Of a stretch of 64,000 nt of DNA, positions 19,745-31,928 are shown in pieces. The translations under genes and the position numbers were made by a program. The notes under the pieces were generated by a model. It searched no databases, was not told the DNA's origin, and saw only the letters and a program-made list of their open reading frames with translations. Origin of the DNA: Azospirillum tabaci (GTDB lineage: Bacteria; Pseudomonadota; Alphaproteobacteria; Azospirillales; Azospirillaceae); the NCBI RefSeq assembly GCF_014596085.1, contig NZ_JACCJY010000004.1, positions 1-64,000 of the forward strand. The letters run 5' to 3'. Within the stretch, counting starts at the first letter, position 1. Every line of letters begins with the position of its first letter.

Positions 19745-20797
19745 ATGAAGGCAGCCCACAGCGTGACCGATCTGGTGGCCGCCGGGCTGATGACGCCTGC
19801 GGCGGGCGAAGCCGTGGCCGCCGTGGCCGACCGCTACGCCATCGCCCTGACTCCGTACCTGTTGGGAGCGCTGGAGAACGCCGCGCCCGGCGATCCCCTG
19901 TACGCGCAGTACATCCCCTCCCCCGAGGAGGCGTACACCGCGCCGGAGGAACGCGAGGACCCCATCGGCGACGTGGTGCGCAGCCCGGTGAAGGGCATCG
20001 TCCACCGCTATCCCGACCGTGTCCTGCTGAAACCGCTGCACGCCTGCGCGGTCTATTGCCGTTTCTGCTTCCGGCGGGAAATGGTCGGCCCCGGCGGCGA
20101 GGCCCTGTCGCCCGAGGAGCTGGACGCCGCGCTCGCGTATGTGCGTACGCATCCCGAGGTGTGGGAGGTCGTGGTGACCGGCGGCGATCCCCTGCTGCTG
20201 TCGCCGCGGCGCCTGTCCCACATCGTCCGCAGCCTGTCCGACATCCCCCATGTCGGGGTGGTCCGGCTGCACACCCGCATCCCGGTCGCCGACCCGGCGC
20301 GCGTCACGGCGGAGCTGGTCGAGGCGCTGAAGGCACCGGAACTGGCGACCTGGATGGCCGTCCACGTCAACCACGCCAGCGAGTTGACGGAAGAGGCGCG
20401 CGGCGCCTTGGCCCGGCTGGCCGATGCCGGCATCCCCTTGCTGGGCCAGACGGTGCTGCTGAAGGGCATCAACGACGACGCGGCGGCGCTGGAGGCGCTG
20501 TTCCGGGGGTTGGTGCGCAACCGGATCAAACCCTATTACCTGCATCACCCCGACCTCGCCGCCGGCACCAGCCATTTCCGGCCAACCCTGGCCGAGGGAC
20601 AGGCGCTGGTGAAGGGACTGCGCGGGCGCGTCTCCGGCCTGTGCCAACCGACCTACGTGCTGGACATCCCCGGCGGGCATGGCAAGGCGCCCGCCGCGCC
20701 GGGCTGGGTGCGGCCCGACGGCGAGGGCGGCCCCAACGGCGAAGGTGGATACTTGGCGGAGGATTTCACCGGGGCGACGCACCGCTACCGCGGCTGA
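19745..20797 (+). CDS. KamA-family radical SAM protein (lysine 2,3-aminomutase-like/EpmB-like)
   Basis: 350 aa. The radical SAM CxxxCxxC is C101-C105-C108 (HACAVYCRFCFRREM), followed by the glycine-rich EVVVTGGDPLLLS. The PLP/lysine region is recognisable by VHVNHASELT and LLGQTVLLKGIND, and the end by SGLCQPTYVLDIPGGHGK. The length fits EpmB, which makes (R)-beta-lysine for EF-P, rather than the longer fermentative KamA. No efp or epmA lies in this window, so the role is open. An in-frame GTG at 19727 is an alternative start. The stop directly abuts the convergent tspO-like gene with no base between. Confidence 0.85.
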   Translation: MKAAHSVTDLVAAGLMTPAAGEAVAAVADRYAIALTPYLLGALENAAPGDPLYAQYIPSPEEAYTAPEEREDPIGDVVRSPVKGIVHRYPDRVLLKPLHACAVYCRFCFRREMVGPGGEALSPEELDAALAYVRTHPEVWEVVVTGGDPLLLSPRRLSHIVRSLSDIPHVGVVRLHTRIPVADPARVTAELVEALKAPELATWMAVHVNHASELTEEARGALARLADAGIPLLGQTVLLKGINDDAAALEALFRGLVRNRIKPYYLHHPDLAAGTSHFRPTLAEGQALVKGLRGRVSGLCQPTYVLDIPGGHGKAPAAPGWVRPDGEGGPNGEGGYLAEDFTGATHRYRG

Positions 20798-21352
20798 TCA
20801 GCGCGTCCCCAGCCCCGGCCCGAGCCCGAACAGCGGGTCCGGGTTCAGGACGACGCCATGGACGGCGACGATGGAGGCGAAGCCGGTCCACAGCACCAGC
20901 GGCATCCAGCTCGCCGCGATGGCGCGGTCGTCCAGCCAGACCAGCAGCACGCAGGTCGAGGCGATGATGAAGTAGGCGATGGTCCAGGCCGCCGCCAGGA
21001 TCGGGCTTCCCATCGTGAAATAGGCGAATCCGAAGCTGGCGTAGAGCAGCCAAAGCGCCCCCTGCATCCCGATCAGTGCCGGGCGCCAGCGGATCGTCCA
21101 AGGCGCGTTCAGCAGCCGGACGCAGCCCCAAAGCTGGATCAGGCTGATGCTGAACCAGACGACGGGAAAGGCCCAGCCCGGCGGCTGCAGCGGCGAGGGC
21201 TGATAGCCGGGAAAGGGCTCCCCGCCCCGCTCGAACACGCCATAAGTGTTGGTGAGCAGCCAGAAGACCAGAGCCTGCCACCAGTACACGCGAAAGGGCA
21301 GCGGGCCGGTGTCGGTTGCGGGTTCCGTCGGAACGAAGGAGCGGTGGTTCAT
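20798..21352 (-). CDS. TspO/MBR family tryptophan-rich membrane protein
   Basis: 184 aa with five hydrophobic helices, as in TspO. The family landmarks are PPGWAFPVVWFSISLIQLWG (about 57-76), WLLYASFGFAYFTMGSPILA and PLVLWTGFASIVAVHGVVL near the C-terminus; Trp is frequent. TspO binds porphyrins and sterols and in alphaproteobacteria tunes tetrapyrrole and photosynthesis gene expression; that role here is inferred. The protein is somewhat longer at the N-terminus than the usual 160 residues. Alternative: an unrelated five-helix protein, but motif spacing favours TspO. Confidence 0.7.
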   Translation of the reverse strand: MNHRSFVPTEPATDTGPLPFRVYWWQALVFWLLTNTYGVFERGGEPFPGYQPSPLQPPGWAFPVVWFSISLIQLWGCVRLLNAPWTIRWRPALIGMQGALWLLYASFGFAYFTMGSPILAAAWTIAYFIIASTCVLLVWLDDRAIAASWMPLVLWTGFASIVAVHGVVLNPDPLFGLGPGLGTR

Positions 21353-21477
21353 GCCTTAGGAAATGGCACGGCCCCGCTTGCGGTCAAGCGCGTGGTTGAC
21401 GCATCCGGCGGAGCGCCGGAACAGCCAAGCCCCCTCGCTGGTTTTCCTCTGGCAGTGCGTCGGGGGAGGAGCGGGCG

Positions 21478-22371
21478 ATGCGGTGGCAGGACGGTCGCGA
21501 GAGCGAGAATGTCGAGGACCGGCGCGGCACGCCAGGAAGCGGCGGGTTCCGCACCGGCGGCATCGGCATCCCCATCGGACGTGGCGGCATCGGTATCGGC
21601 GGGCTGGCGGTGATCGTGGTGGTCTCGCTTCTGCTCGGCATCAACCCGCTGGACCTGCTGCAAGGCACCGCCCCGCAGGAACAGGCCCGTTACGAGCAAT
21701 CCGACGCCCCACGCGACGGTGGCGACGACGAGTTGAAGCGCTTCGTCTCCGTCGTCCTCGCCGATACGGAGGACACCTGGGCCGCCCAGTTCCAGCAGAT
21801 CGGCCGCACCTACCAGGACCCGGCGCTGGTGCTGTTCTCCGGCACCGTGGATTCTGGCTGCGGCTTCGCCCAGGCGGCGATGGGACCCTTCTACTGCCCG
21901 CTGGACCGCAAGGTGTACATCGACCTCAGCTTCTACCGCGACCTGCGCGACCGCTTCCGCGCGCCGGGCGACTTTGCCCAGGCCTATGTGATCGCCCACG
22001 AGGTCGGCCACCATGTGCAGAACCTGCTGGGCATTTCCGACCGGGTGCAGCAGGCCCAGCGGCAGGCCGGGTCCAAGGCCGAGGCCAACGGGCTGTCGGT
22101 GCGGCTGGAGCTTCAGGCCGACTGCTTCGCCGGGCTGTGGGCCAACCACGCCAACCGCGAGCGCCAGATCATCGAGCCCGGCGATGTCGAGGAGGCCCTG
22201 ACGGCGGCCAGCGCCATCGGCGACGACCGGCTGCAGCGCCAGTCCCGCGGCACGGTGACGCCGGACAGCTTCACCCACGGCAGTTCCGCCCAGCGGGTGC
22301 AATGGTTCCGCAAAGGGCTGGAGACGGGGCAGTTGAACGCCTGCGACACGTTCGGGGCGGAGCGGCTTTAG
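21478..22371 (+). CDS. ypfJ: YpfJ-type neutral zinc metallopeptidase
   Basis: 297 aa of the PF04228 family. The N-terminal 40 residues are Gly/Arg rich, followed by one membrane helix (GLAVIVVVSLLLGIN, about 42-56), so the rest probably faces the periplasm. The metal motif HEVGHH is at 174-179 within AYVIAHEVGHHVQNLL; the third ligand region is LELQADCFAGLWAN. Two Cys (about 128 and 140) flank a loop as in the family. GGGGGAGGAG precedes the ATG. Cellular substrates are unknown. Confidence 0.92.
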   Translation: MRWQDGRESENVEDRRGTPGSGGFRTGGIGIPIGRGGIGIGGLAVIVVVSLLLGINPLDLLQGTAPQEQARYEQSDAPRDGGDDELKRFVSVVLADTEDTWAAQFQQIGRTYQDPALVLFSGTVDSGCGFAQAAMGPFYCPLDRKVYIDLSFYRDLRDRFRAPGDFAQAYVIAHEVGHHVQNLLGISDRVQQAQRQAGSKAEANGLSVRLELQADCFAGLWANHANRERQIIEPGDVEEALTAASAIGDDRLQRQSRGTVTPDSFTHGSSAQRVQWFRKGLETGQLNACDTFGAERL

Positions 22372-22380
22372 GGGGTCAGA

Positions 22381-22408
22381 CAAAGAAAAAGGCGCCTTTC
22401 GGCGCCTT
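22381..22408 (-). terminator. Rho-independent terminator after pnp
   Basis: Perfect 8-bp stem AAGGCGCC/GGCGCCTT with a GAAA loop (22389-22408), followed on the minus strand by TTTTTCTTTG. It is downstream of pnp; on the plus strand no T-run follows. Confidence 0.75.
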
Positions 22409-22421
22409 GCCCCCTCCCCGA

Positions 22422-22487
22422 CCCTCCCCCGCTGTCGCAGGGGAGGGGGAAGAGAGGCGCCCTCCCCCGCTGGTGCGAGGGAGGGGG
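22422..22487. repeat. Two G/C-tract inverted repeats (REP-like)
   Basis: Copy one at 22422-22447 pairs CCCTCCCC with GGGGAGGG around CGCTGTCGCA; copy two at 22460-22485 pairs CCCTCCC with GGGAGGG around a similar CGCTGGTGCGA core. They sit between the pnp terminator and the pnp stop. The repeated design suggests a dispersed intergenic element; other copies cannot be seen from this window. Confidence 0.55.
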
Positions 22488-22498
22488 AAACCCAATCA

Positions 22499-24619
22499 TC
22501 AGGCGGCGGGGCCGTCCTTCTTGGTCAGGTCTTCGCCGGTGGCCTGGTCGACCTGCTTCATCGACAGCTTCACCTTGCCGCGGTCGTCGAAGCCGATGAC
22601 CTTCACCTTCACCGAGTCACCCTGCGACACCACGTCCGACACCTTGCCGACGCGCTGCGCCGCCAGCTCGGAGATGTGGACGAGGCCGTCGCGGGAGCCC
22701 AGGAAGTTCACGAAAGCGCCGAAATCGACGACCTTCACGACCTTGCCGGTGTAGATCACGTTCATTTCCGGCTCGGCGACGATGCCCTTGATCCAGTCGA
22801 TGGCGGCCTGGGCGGCCTTGGTGTCCACCGCGGCGACCTTGACCGTGCCGTCGTCCTCGATGTCGATCTTGGCGCCGGTCTGCTCCACGATCTCGCGGAT
22901 CACCTTGCCGCCGGAGCCGATCACGTCGCGGATCTTCTCCTTCGGGATGTTGATCACGGTGATGCGCGGGGCGTTCTCGTTCACCGCCTCGCGGGCGCCG
23001 GTCAGCGCCTTGGCCATCTCGCCCAGGATGTGCAGGCGGCCGTCCTTGGCCTGGCCCAGGGCGATCTTCATGATCTCCTCGGTGATCGAGGTGATCTTGA
23101 TGTCCATCTGGAGCGCGGTGATGCCCTTCTCGGTGCCGGCGACCTTGAAGTCCATGTCGCCCAGGTGATCCTCGTCACCCAGGATGTCCGACAGGACCGC
23201 GAAGCCGTCGTCTTCCTTGATCAGGCCCATGGCGATGCCGGCCACCGGGCGCGGCAGCGGCGCGCCGGCGTCCATCAGCGACAGCGAGGTGCCGCAGACC
23301 GTCGCCATCGAGGACGAGCCGTTGGACTCGGTCACTTCCGACACCACGCGGAGCGTGTAGGGGAAGTCTTCCTTCTTCGGCAGCAGCGGGTGGATGGCGC
23401 GCCACGCCAGCTTGCCGTGGCCGATCTCGCGGCGGCCCGGCGAGCCCATGCGGCCGGCCTCGCCCACCGAGTACGGAGGGAAGTTGTAGTGGAGCATGAA
23501 ATGCTCGCGGTACTCGCCTTCCAGCGCGTCGATGATCTGCTCGTCCTGGCTGGTGCCCAGCGTGGTGACGACCAGGGCCTGCGTCTCGCCGCGGGTGAAC
23601 AGGGCCGAACCGTGGGCGCGCGGCAGCACGCCGACCTCCGACACGATCGGGCGGACCGTCTTGGTGTCGCGGCCGTCGATGCGGCGGCCGGTCTTCAGGA
23701 CGGCGCCGCGCAGGATGTCGGCCTCCAGCTCCTTGAACTCGGTCGCGATGGCCTGGGTCTCGAAGGACTCGGCCAGGGTCTCTAGCGCCTTCGCCTTGGC
23801 GGCGCCGATCTTCTCGTAGCGGACCTGCTTGACCGTCTCGGTGTAGGCAGCCTCGACGTCGGCGCCAACGGTGTCGCGCAGCTTCGCCTTCACGGCGGCG
23901 CGGTCATAGGCCGGGGCCGGCAGGTCCCACGGCTCCTTCGCGCATTCCTCGGCGAGGTCGATGATGGCGTCGATGATCGGCTGGAAACCGGTGTGGCCGA
24001 ACACGACGGCGCCCAGCATGACCTCCTCGGTCAGCTCCTGCGCTTCCGACTCGACCATCAGCACGCCGTCGCGGGTGCCGGCGACCACGAGGTCGAGCGC
24101 GGAACCGTCAATGGCGTCCATGGTCGGGTTCAGCACATACTGGCCGTCGATGTAGCCGACGCGGGCGGCGCCGATCGGACCCAGGAACGGGATGCCGGAG
24201 ATCGTCAGCGCGGCCGAGGTGCCGACCATCGCGACGATGTCCGGATCGTTCTCCAGATCATGGCTCAGCACGGTGCAGATGACCTGCGTCTCGTTGCGGA
24301 AGCCATCGGCGAACAGCGGACGGATGGGACGGTCGATCAGGCGGCTGACCAGCGTCTCCTTCTCCGTCGGGCGGCCTTCACGCTTGAAGAAACCGCCGGG
24401 AATCTTGCCGGCTGCGAAGGACTTTTCCTGGTAATTGACCGTCAGCGGGAAGAAATCGACGCCCGGCTTCGGCGACTTGGCGCCGACCACCGTGCAGAGG
24501 ACCGTGGTCTCACCATAGGTGACCAGCACCGCGCCGTCGGCCTGACGAGCGATCTTGCCCGTCTCGAACGTCAGCTTGCGTCCACCCCATTCGATTTCTT
24601 TGCGGAAAACTTTGAACAT
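22499..24619 (-). CDS. pnp: Polynucleotide phosphorylase
   Basis: 706 aa 3'-5' exoribonuclease/polymerase of the RNA degradosome. It has two RNase PH domains (residues 1-215 and about 300-540), the all-helical linker between them, a KH domain ([20 protein letters not shown]) and a C-terminal S1 domain ([20 protein letters not shown]). The phosphate-binding and catalytic segment [19 protein letters not shown] and the metal-site segment [16 protein letters not shown] are intact. It lies downstream of rpsO with a terminator between them, the usual rpsO-pnp arrangement. Confidence 0.98.
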   Translation of the reverse strand: MFKVFRKEIEWGGRKLTFETGKIARQADGAVLVTYGETTVLCTVVGAKSPKPGVDFFPLTVNYQEKSFAAGKIPGGFFKREGRPTEKETLVSRLIDRPIRPLFADGFRNETQVICTVLSHDLENDPDIVAMVGTSAALTISGIPFLGPIGAARVGYIDGQYVLNPTMDAIDGSALDLVVAGTRDGVLMVESEAQELTEEVMLGAVVFGHTGFQPIIDAIIDLAEECAKEPWDLPAPAYDRAAVKAKLRDTVGADVEAAYTETVKQVRYEKIGAAKAKALETLAESFETQAIATEFKELEADILRGAVLKTGRRIDGRDTKTVRPIVSEVGVLPRAHGSALFTRGETQALVVTTLGTSQDEQIIDALEGEYREHFMLHYNFPPYSVGEAGRMGSPGRREIGHGKLAWRAIHPLLPKKEDFPYTLRVVSEVTESNGSSSMATVCGTSLSLMDAGAPLPRPVAGIAMGLIKEDDGFAVLSDILGDEDHLGDMDFKVAGTEKGITALQMDIKITSITEEIMKIALGQAKDGRLHILGEMAKALTGAREAVNENAPRITVINIPKEKIRDVIGSGGKVIREIVEQTGAKIDIEDDGTVKVAAVDTKAAQAAIDWIKGIVAEPEMNVIYTGKVVKVVDFGAFVNFLGSRDGLVHISELAAQRVGKVSDVVSQGDSVKVKVIGFDDRGKVKLSMKQVDQATGEDLTKKDGPAA

Positions 24620-24914
24620 GGATTCTTCCTTCCATCCGACACCTAGGCCCGCCGGATTGCTGGCCTAAGCCGGGGTCATCGGTCGTCGGACCCCGCATGT
24701 GAAAACCCAACAAAGGGCAAAACCCGAAAAGGGCTAAAAAATCAAACGGCCGGTCCCGGAAGGTCCGGGCCGGCCGTCTGACTAGAACATGCCTTCGCGA
24801 ACAACCGAACGTCCCGACCGGCGCGACGCTCCCCGGTGCACCGGAACGCGGTGCGGCGGGTCGAGCGCTGATCGGGACGGATGTTCGGTCACCAGGACGG
24901 ACGCCTTTTGGAAA
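24620..24914. promoter_or_regulatory. rpsO-pnp intergenic region
   Basis: 295 bp between rpsO and pnp (both minus). The rpsO-proximal half holds the terminator described separately. The remainder is the pnp leader, which in many bacteria folds into RNase III-cleaved stems for pnp autocontrol. A short CCCG-AAA-AGGG hairpin at 24723-24733 is visible, but I find no long stem comparable to E. coli. No gene is apparent. Confidence 0.35.
24735..24778 (-). terminator. Rho-independent terminator after rpsO
   Basis: A 14-bp stem (ACGGCCGG.CCCGGA with its complement, one bulged T) spans 24746-24777. On the minus strand it is followed by TTTGATTTTTT. It separates rpsO from pnp, so pnp probably needs readthrough or its own promoter. 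Confidence 0.8.
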
Positions 24915-25184
24915 TCAGCGACGCAGGCCCAGACGCTCGATGAGCGTGGCGTAGCGGCTGTTGTCCTTCTTCTTGAGATAGTCGAGAAGACGGCGGCGCT
25001 GGCCGACCATCACCAGCAGACCACGGCGGGAGTGGAAGTCCTTCTTGTGGCCCTGCAGGTGCTCGGTCAGGTTCCGGATGCGCTCGGACAGGATCGCGAC
25101 CTGGACCTCGGGCGAACCGGTGTCGTTGGTGCCGCGCGAATAGTCCTTAATGAGTTCCTGCTTGCGATCGGGCGTGATCGACAT
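24915..25184 (-). CDS. rpsO: Ribosomal protein S15
   Basis: 89 aa, the exact length of E. coli S15. Conserved stretches are [25 protein letters not shown] and [15 protein letters not shown], ending in [10 protein letters not shown]15 binds 16S rRNA helices 20-22. An in-frame ATG 12 bases upstream (METP-) is an alternative start, but MSITPDRKQ matches the family. It is the gene after truB in the cluster, 15 bp downstream. Confidence 0.98.
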   Translation of the reverse strand: MSITPDRKQELIKDYSRGTNDTGSPEVQVAILSERIRNLTEHLQGHKKDFHSRRGLLVMVGQRRRLLDYLKKKDNSRYATLIERLGLRR

Positions 25185-25199
25185 CGGGGTCTCCATCGT

Positions 25200-26138
25200 T
25201 CATAGGTTGAGAACGCGCACCGGACGGACCTCCGCCCCTTCCACGCGCGCCAGCGCCACCGGCTTGCCGCCGAAAAGCGCAATGACGGTGCCATCCCCAC
25301 CAACATCGCCGCGCAGCGCCGTGAGGCGTTCGCGGTCCTGCCGGGTGAGGAGTGCCACCGTCTGGCCGTGCTTCAGTCGGTGCGCTTCCGCGTCCGTCAG
25401 GGCCAGCGCCGGGATGTCGTCCAGCGCGGTCTCGATCGGCAGCAGAAGTCTTTCGACCGCGGCACCTTGCTCCATCGCGGTCAGATCGTCCAGGGAAATC
25501 GCCCCGTCCAGCGTGAAAGACCCGACGCGCAGGCGTCGCAGATCGCGGATGTGCCCCACCGTCCCCAACCGTTCGGCGAGGTCGCGGGCGATGGAGCGGA
25601 CGTATGTGCCCTTGCCGCAATCCACCTCCAGCACCGCGTGGTCGGCGTCCGGGATCTCGATCAGATCCAGCCGGTCGATGCGGACGGTGCGGGGGGCGAT
25701 GTCCACCACCTCACCCTCGCGGGCGATGTCGTAGGCGCGCTCGCCGTTGATCTTGAGCGCGCAGTATTGCGGCGGGATCTGTTCGACGAAGCCCAGGAAA
25801 CCGGGCAGAGCGGCGCGGATCGCCTCGGCGTCGGGACGCACCGCGGAGGTTTCCACCGCCGAGCCCTCGCGGTCGTCGGTGGTCGTGCGGGTGCCCCAGG
25901 CCACGGTGAAGCGGTAGGTCTTCTCGCCGTCCATGGCGTAGGAGACGGTCTTGGTCGCCTCGCCCAGCGCGATGGGCAGGATGCCCGTGGCGATGGGGTC
26001 CAGCGTGCCGCCGTGCCCGGCCTTTTCGGCGTTCAGATGGCGCCGCACCTTGGACAGCGCCTGCGTCGAGGTCATCCCCGCCGGCTTGTCCAGCACGATC
26101 CAGCCGTGGATCGGTTCGCCCTTGCGCTTACGAGCCAC
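25200..26138 (-). CDS. truB: tRNA pseudouridine(55) synthase TruB
   Basis: 312 aa. The catalytic Asp47 lies in GHGGTLDPIATGIL; DKPAGMTSTQAL, the family's N-terminal motif, is at 17-28, and GTYVRSIARDLAERLG in the middle. A PUA-like C-terminal region is present. The GTG start at 26138 is chosen because GAGGGG precedes it and the protein then begins ARKRKGEPIHGWIVLDKP as in homologues; the frame stays open upstream only as a shadow of the rbfA acidic tail. It overlaps rbfA by 11 bp, so translation is coupled. Confidence 0.96.
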   Translation of the reverse strand: MARKRKGEPIHGWIVLDKPAGMTSTQALSKVRRHLNAEKAGHGGTLDPIATGILPIALGEATKTVSYAMDGEKTYRFTVAWGTRTTTDDREGSAVETSAVRPDAEAIRAALPGFLGFVEQIPPQYCALKINGERAYDIAREGEVVDIAPRTVRIDRLDLIEIPDADHAVLEVDCGKGTYVRSIARDLAERLGTVGHIRDLRRLRVGSFTLDGAISLDDLTAMEQGAAVERLLLPIETALDDIPALALTDAEAHRLKHGQTVALLTRQDRERLTALRGDVGGDGTVIALFGGKPVALARVEGAEVRPVRVLNL

Positions 26139-26712
26139 GGCGCCCCTCGCCCTCGCCGCCGTTGCCCTCATCCTCGTCGTCGTCGTCCTCGTCGTCGAGA
26201 TCATCGGGATCGAGGTCGTCGTCGTCGAGGTCGTCCGTCTCGTTCTCGTCCTCCTCGTCCCAGCCGTCGTCCTCGTCGTCATGATCGTCGTCGCCGTTCA
26301 CACGGTCGGCGAGCGAGCGGTAGCCGACGTCGCGGGCAACCGCCGGGCTGTGCAGGATGGCGTCGATGCGCCCGGCGTAGTCGAAGGAGGTGTCGGCCTC
26401 GAAGCTCAGCGTCGGGGCGTGGCGCAGGTTGATGGCGCGCGCGATCTGGCCGCGCAGGAAGGGTGCGGCGCGGCGCAGGGCCGACAAGGTCTCGTCCATC
26501 GGGCCGCCGCCGAGCGGGGTGACGAAGGCGGTGGCGTTGCGCAGGTCCGGGCTGATCCGGACCTCGGTCACCGTGACGTTCAGTTCCGCCAGTTCGGGGT
26601 CGTGGAAGTCACCGCGCCGGAACAGCTCCGCCAGGGCGTGGCGAATCTCCTCGCCGACGCGGAGTTGGCGCTGGGACGGCGGCTTTCCGGCCAGATCGTG
26701 TTTCTTTCTCAT
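26128..26712 (-). CDS. rbfA: Ribosome-binding factor A with long acidic C-terminal tail
   Basis: 194 aa. Residues 1-140 are a KH-type RbfA that helps mature 16S rRNA: RQLRVGEEIRHALAELFRRGDFHDP, then VTVTEVRISPDLRNATAFVTPLGG and LRHAPTLSFEADTSFDYAGRID. From about residue 145 the protein is an unusual stretch of Asp and Glu broken by a few Asn, Gly and Thr, about 45 residues, ending GNGGEGEGRRGS. E. coli RbfA (133 aa) lacks this. The tail corresponds to a TCG/TCC trinucleotide-rich DNA tract. MRKKHDLAG is the start by similarity. Confidence 0.95.
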   Translation of the reverse strand: MRKKHDLAGKPPSQRQLRVGEEIRHALAELFRRGDFHDPELAELNVTVTEVRISPDLRNATAFVTPLGGGPMDETLSALRRAAPFLRGQIARAINLRHAPTLSFEADTSFDYAGRIDAILHSPAVARDVGYRSLADRVNGDDDHDDEDDGWDEEDENETDDLDDDDLDPDDLDDEDDDDEDEGNGGEGEGRRGS

Positions 26713-26764
26713 GCTGTCGATCCCGAATGCGGTGCGAGAGGGATCTGTCCCTCCGCGAAAACAC

Positions 26765-26811
26765 GACAAGGGCGCATGGGCGCCCTTGTCATCTGTAACG
26801 TCATCTGTAAC
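26765..26811 (-). other. infB-rbfA intergenic hairpin plus 12-bp tandem duplication
   Basis: A perfect 11-bp stem, GACAAGGGCGC/GCGCCCTTGTC, spans 26765-26790 with a 4-base loop and is followed on the minus strand by GTGTTTTCGC, a weak T-run. Overlapping it, GTCATCTGTAAC is repeated exactly at 26788-26799 and 26800-26811. It lies between infB and rbfA and could be a weak terminator or a processing/stability stem. Confidence 0.55.
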
Positions 26812-26841
26812 CGGTCCGTGAGCCGGGATGCGGCGGCGGGC

Positions 26842-29574
<2,733 letters not shown>

Positions 29575-29588
29575 CGGTTCCCGAATGG

Positions 29589-30308
29589 TCAGACGTTGCT
29601 TACGTGGCCGGCCGGCGGAGAGCCGGCGACAAAGCCTTTGATACCCTTGAGACGCGCGGAGTCGCGGGCCAATCCCTTGGCCAGCTTCCCGCGCGCCACC
29701 ACCGCGTGCACGGCGTTTTCCCGTCCCAGGGCCGCGGCCATCGCCGCGGCGTCGAACAGGTCCACGACCGGCATGTCCGGCGCCAGCGCTGTGATCTTGC
29801 CCCGCTGGTCGGGCGAACCATCGCTGGCCTCGACCAGCAGATAGGGCGGTCCGGCGCGTCCGACCTGGTTGGTCTTCAGCGCCTCGCGCACCTTTTCGTA
29901 TCCGGCCAGGGCCTGCCCGGCCCGGCGCGCCAGCCCGAAGGCATCCAGGCACCGCCGCTCCAGCAGCCTCTCCAGCCGCTCCGCCAGATCGGGCGGGACG
30001 CGCACCGCGCGCCGCGCCGCCTTGGCGAACATGTTCTTTGCCACAGCCTTCGTGAAGGCCGCCTTGTCCCCCGACAGCCAGAGGCCGCGGCCCGGAAGCC
30101 GTTCCTCCAGATCGGGCACGATCTCGCCGTCGGGTGATACCACGAAACGGATCATGCCGTCCTTCGGCTGCACGGTTCCGGTGGCGATGCAGCGGCGCAG
30201 CGGACCTTTTTCCAGGTCCGCCGGCAGCAGCGCCTCCCCTTCGACCGGGAGGTCGTCCGGTTCACCGTCCGCCGGAGTCTGTTCGTTCCTGTCGCTCAGC
30301 CCAACCAT
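29589..30308 (-). CDS. ylxR: YlxR-type RNA-binding protein (DUF448)
   Basis: 239 aa. Residues about 35-110 are the YlxR domain: [20 protein letters not shown] and [17 protein letters not shown]; the second half (from about 118, [20 protein letters not shown]) resembles an L7Ae-like fold and is rich in small hydrophobic residues. YlxR proteins bind RNA and have been linked to RNase P and to transcription control in other bacteria. It sits between nusA and infB, the conserved place. The extended N-terminus is acidic. Confidence 0.92.
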   Translation of the reverse strand: MVGLSDRNEQTPADGEPDDLPVEGEALLPADLEKGPLRRCIATGTVQPKDGMIRFVVSPDGEIVPDLEERLPGRGLWLSGDKAAFTKAVAKNMFAKAARRAVRVPPDLAERLERLLERRCLDAFGLARRAGQALAGYEKVREALKTNQVGRAGPPYLLVEASDGSPDQRGKITALAPDMPVVDLFDAAAMAAALGRENAVHAVVARGKLAKGLARDSARLKGIKGFVAGSPPAGHVSNV

Positions 30309-30338
30309 CCGTACCGTTTGTGCGTCCTAAGTCCCGGC

Positions 30339-31874
30339 TCAGCTCTGCGCCGCCTGGTCGTCGGTGGAGGGTTGCGCCGCGGTGGGCGCGCCTTCCTCGC
30401 CGTCGAACCAGTGGGCACGGGCGGCCATGATGATCTCGTTGGCCTCGTCTTCCGTCGGGGCCTCCTTGCCGAGAATGTCGCGCAGCTCGTCCGCTGCGAG
30501 GTCGGCAAGGTCGTCCATCGTCTTCACACCGTTCTCGCCCAGCTTCACCAGCAGGGTCGGGCTGAAGCCGGTGACTTCCGCCACCGCGTCCTCGACGCCG
30601 AGCGCCTGGCGCTTCTCGGTCATGCGGACGTCCTGCTCGTCGAGGAAGTTGAGGGCGCGCTGCTTCAGCTCCTCCGCCACATCCTCGTCGAAGCCTTCGA
30701 TCTCGGCCAGCTCCTCGGTCTCGACGTAGGCGATCTCCTCCACGGAGGTGAAGCCTTCGGCGACCAGGAGATGGGCGATCACGTCGTCCACGTCCAGCGC
30801 TTCCATGAAGAGCTGCGAGCGGGTGCGGAATTCGTCCGAGCGGCGCTCCGACTCCTCCTGCTCGGTCAGGATGTCGATGTCCCAGCCGGTGAGCTGGGTG
30901 GCGAGGCGCACGTTCTGGCCGCGACGGCCGATGGCCAGCGACAGCTGGTCGTCGGGCACCACCACCTCGATGCGGCTGTTGTCCTCGTCCATCACGACCT
31001 TGGCGACCTCGGCCGGGGCCAGGGCGTTGACGATGAAGGTCGCCGGCTCCTGGTTCCACTGGATGATGTCGATCTTCTCGCCCTGCAGCTCGCCGACGAC
31101 CGCCTGGACGCGGCTGCCGCGCATGCCGACGCAGGCGCCGACCGGGTCGATGGAGCTGTCGTTGCTGATCACCGCGATCTTGGCGCGCGAGCCCGGGTCG
31201 CGGGCCACCGCCTTGATCTCGATGATGCCGTCGTAGATCTCCGGCACTTCCTGCGCGAACAGCTTCGCCATGAACATCGGATGGGTGCGCGACAGGAAGA
31301 TCTGCGGGCCGCGCGCTTCCTCGCGCACGTCGAAGATGTAGGCGCGCACGCGGTCGCCGTTCTTGAAGTGCTCGCGCGGCAGCAGCTCGTCGCGGCGCAG
31401 GATCGCTTCGGCGCGGCCCAGATCGACGGTGACGTTGCCGTACTCGACGCGCTTGACCAGACCGTTGACGATCTCGCCGGTGCGGTCCTTGTACTCGTTG
31501 AACTGGCGCTTGCGCTCCGCGTCGCGGACCTTCTGGACGATGACCTGCTTGGCCGTCTGGGCGGCGATGCGGCCGAAGTCGATGGGCGGCAGCGGATCGA
31601 CCAGGAAGTCGCCGACCTGGGCGCCGGGCTTGCGGCGCTGGGCGTAGGCGAGGGTCACCTGGGTCGCCTCGTTCTCCACCGCCTCGACCACCTCCAGGTG
31701 GCGGGTCAGGTGGATGTCGCCCGTCTTGCGGTCGATGCGGGCGCGGATGTCGTGCTCGTGGCCGTACTTGGAGCGCCCGGCCTTCTGAATCGCCTGCTCC
31801 ATCGCCTCCAGGACCTCGTCCCGGTCGATGTTCTTTTCGCGGGCAACCGCGTCAGCGACTTGCAGCAGTTCCAT
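30339..31874 (-). CDS. nusA: Transcription termination/antitermination factor NusA
   Basis: 511 aa. N-terminal RNAP-binding domain (1-130, beginning [20 protein letters not shown]), S1 domain (about 135-200, [20 protein letters not shown]), two KH domains (about 230-345; [19 protein letters not shown] and [18 protein letters not shown]), and acidic helix-hairpin-helix repeats in the C-terminus. NusA modulates pausing, termination and rRNA antitermination. It follows rimP on the same transcript; the hairpin in the rimP leader may be an autocontrol target. Confidence 0.98.
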   Translation of the reverse strand: MELLQVADAVAREKNIDRDEVLEAMEQAIQKAGRSKYGHEHDIRARIDRKTGDIHLTRHLEVVEAVENEATQVTLAYAQRRKPGAQVGDFLVDPLPPIDFGRIAAQTAKQVIVQKVRDAERKRQFNEYKDRTGEIVNGLVKRVEYGNVTVDLGRAEAILRRDELLPREHFKNGDRVRAYIFDVREEARGPQIFLSRTHPMFMAKLFAQEVPEIYDGIIEIKAVARDPGSRAKIAVISNDSSIDPVGACVGMRGSRVQAVVGELQGEKIDIIQWNQEPATFIVNALAPAEVAKVVMDEDNSRIEVVVPDDQLSLAIGRRGQNVRLATQLTGWDIDILTEQEESERRSDEFRTRSQLFMEALDVDDVIAHLLVAEGFTSVEEIAYVETEELAEIEGFDEDVAEELKQRALNFLDEQDVRMTEKRQALGVEDAVAEVTGFSPTLLVKLGENGVKTMDDLADLAADELRDILGKEAPTEDEANEIIMAARAHWFDGEEGAPTAAQPSTDDQAAQS

Positions 31875-31928
31875 CCGTCACACTTCCTGGACTGGCGTTT
31901 GTTCTTCGAGTGAAGCCCGGAGCGGCCG

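Noticed and set aside
26128..26290. Frame upstream of truB (Thr/Arg-rich) as a longer TruB N-terminus
   Set aside because: It is the alternative frame of the rbfA acidic tail; TruB homologues begin near the GTG at 26138, which has a ribosome site.
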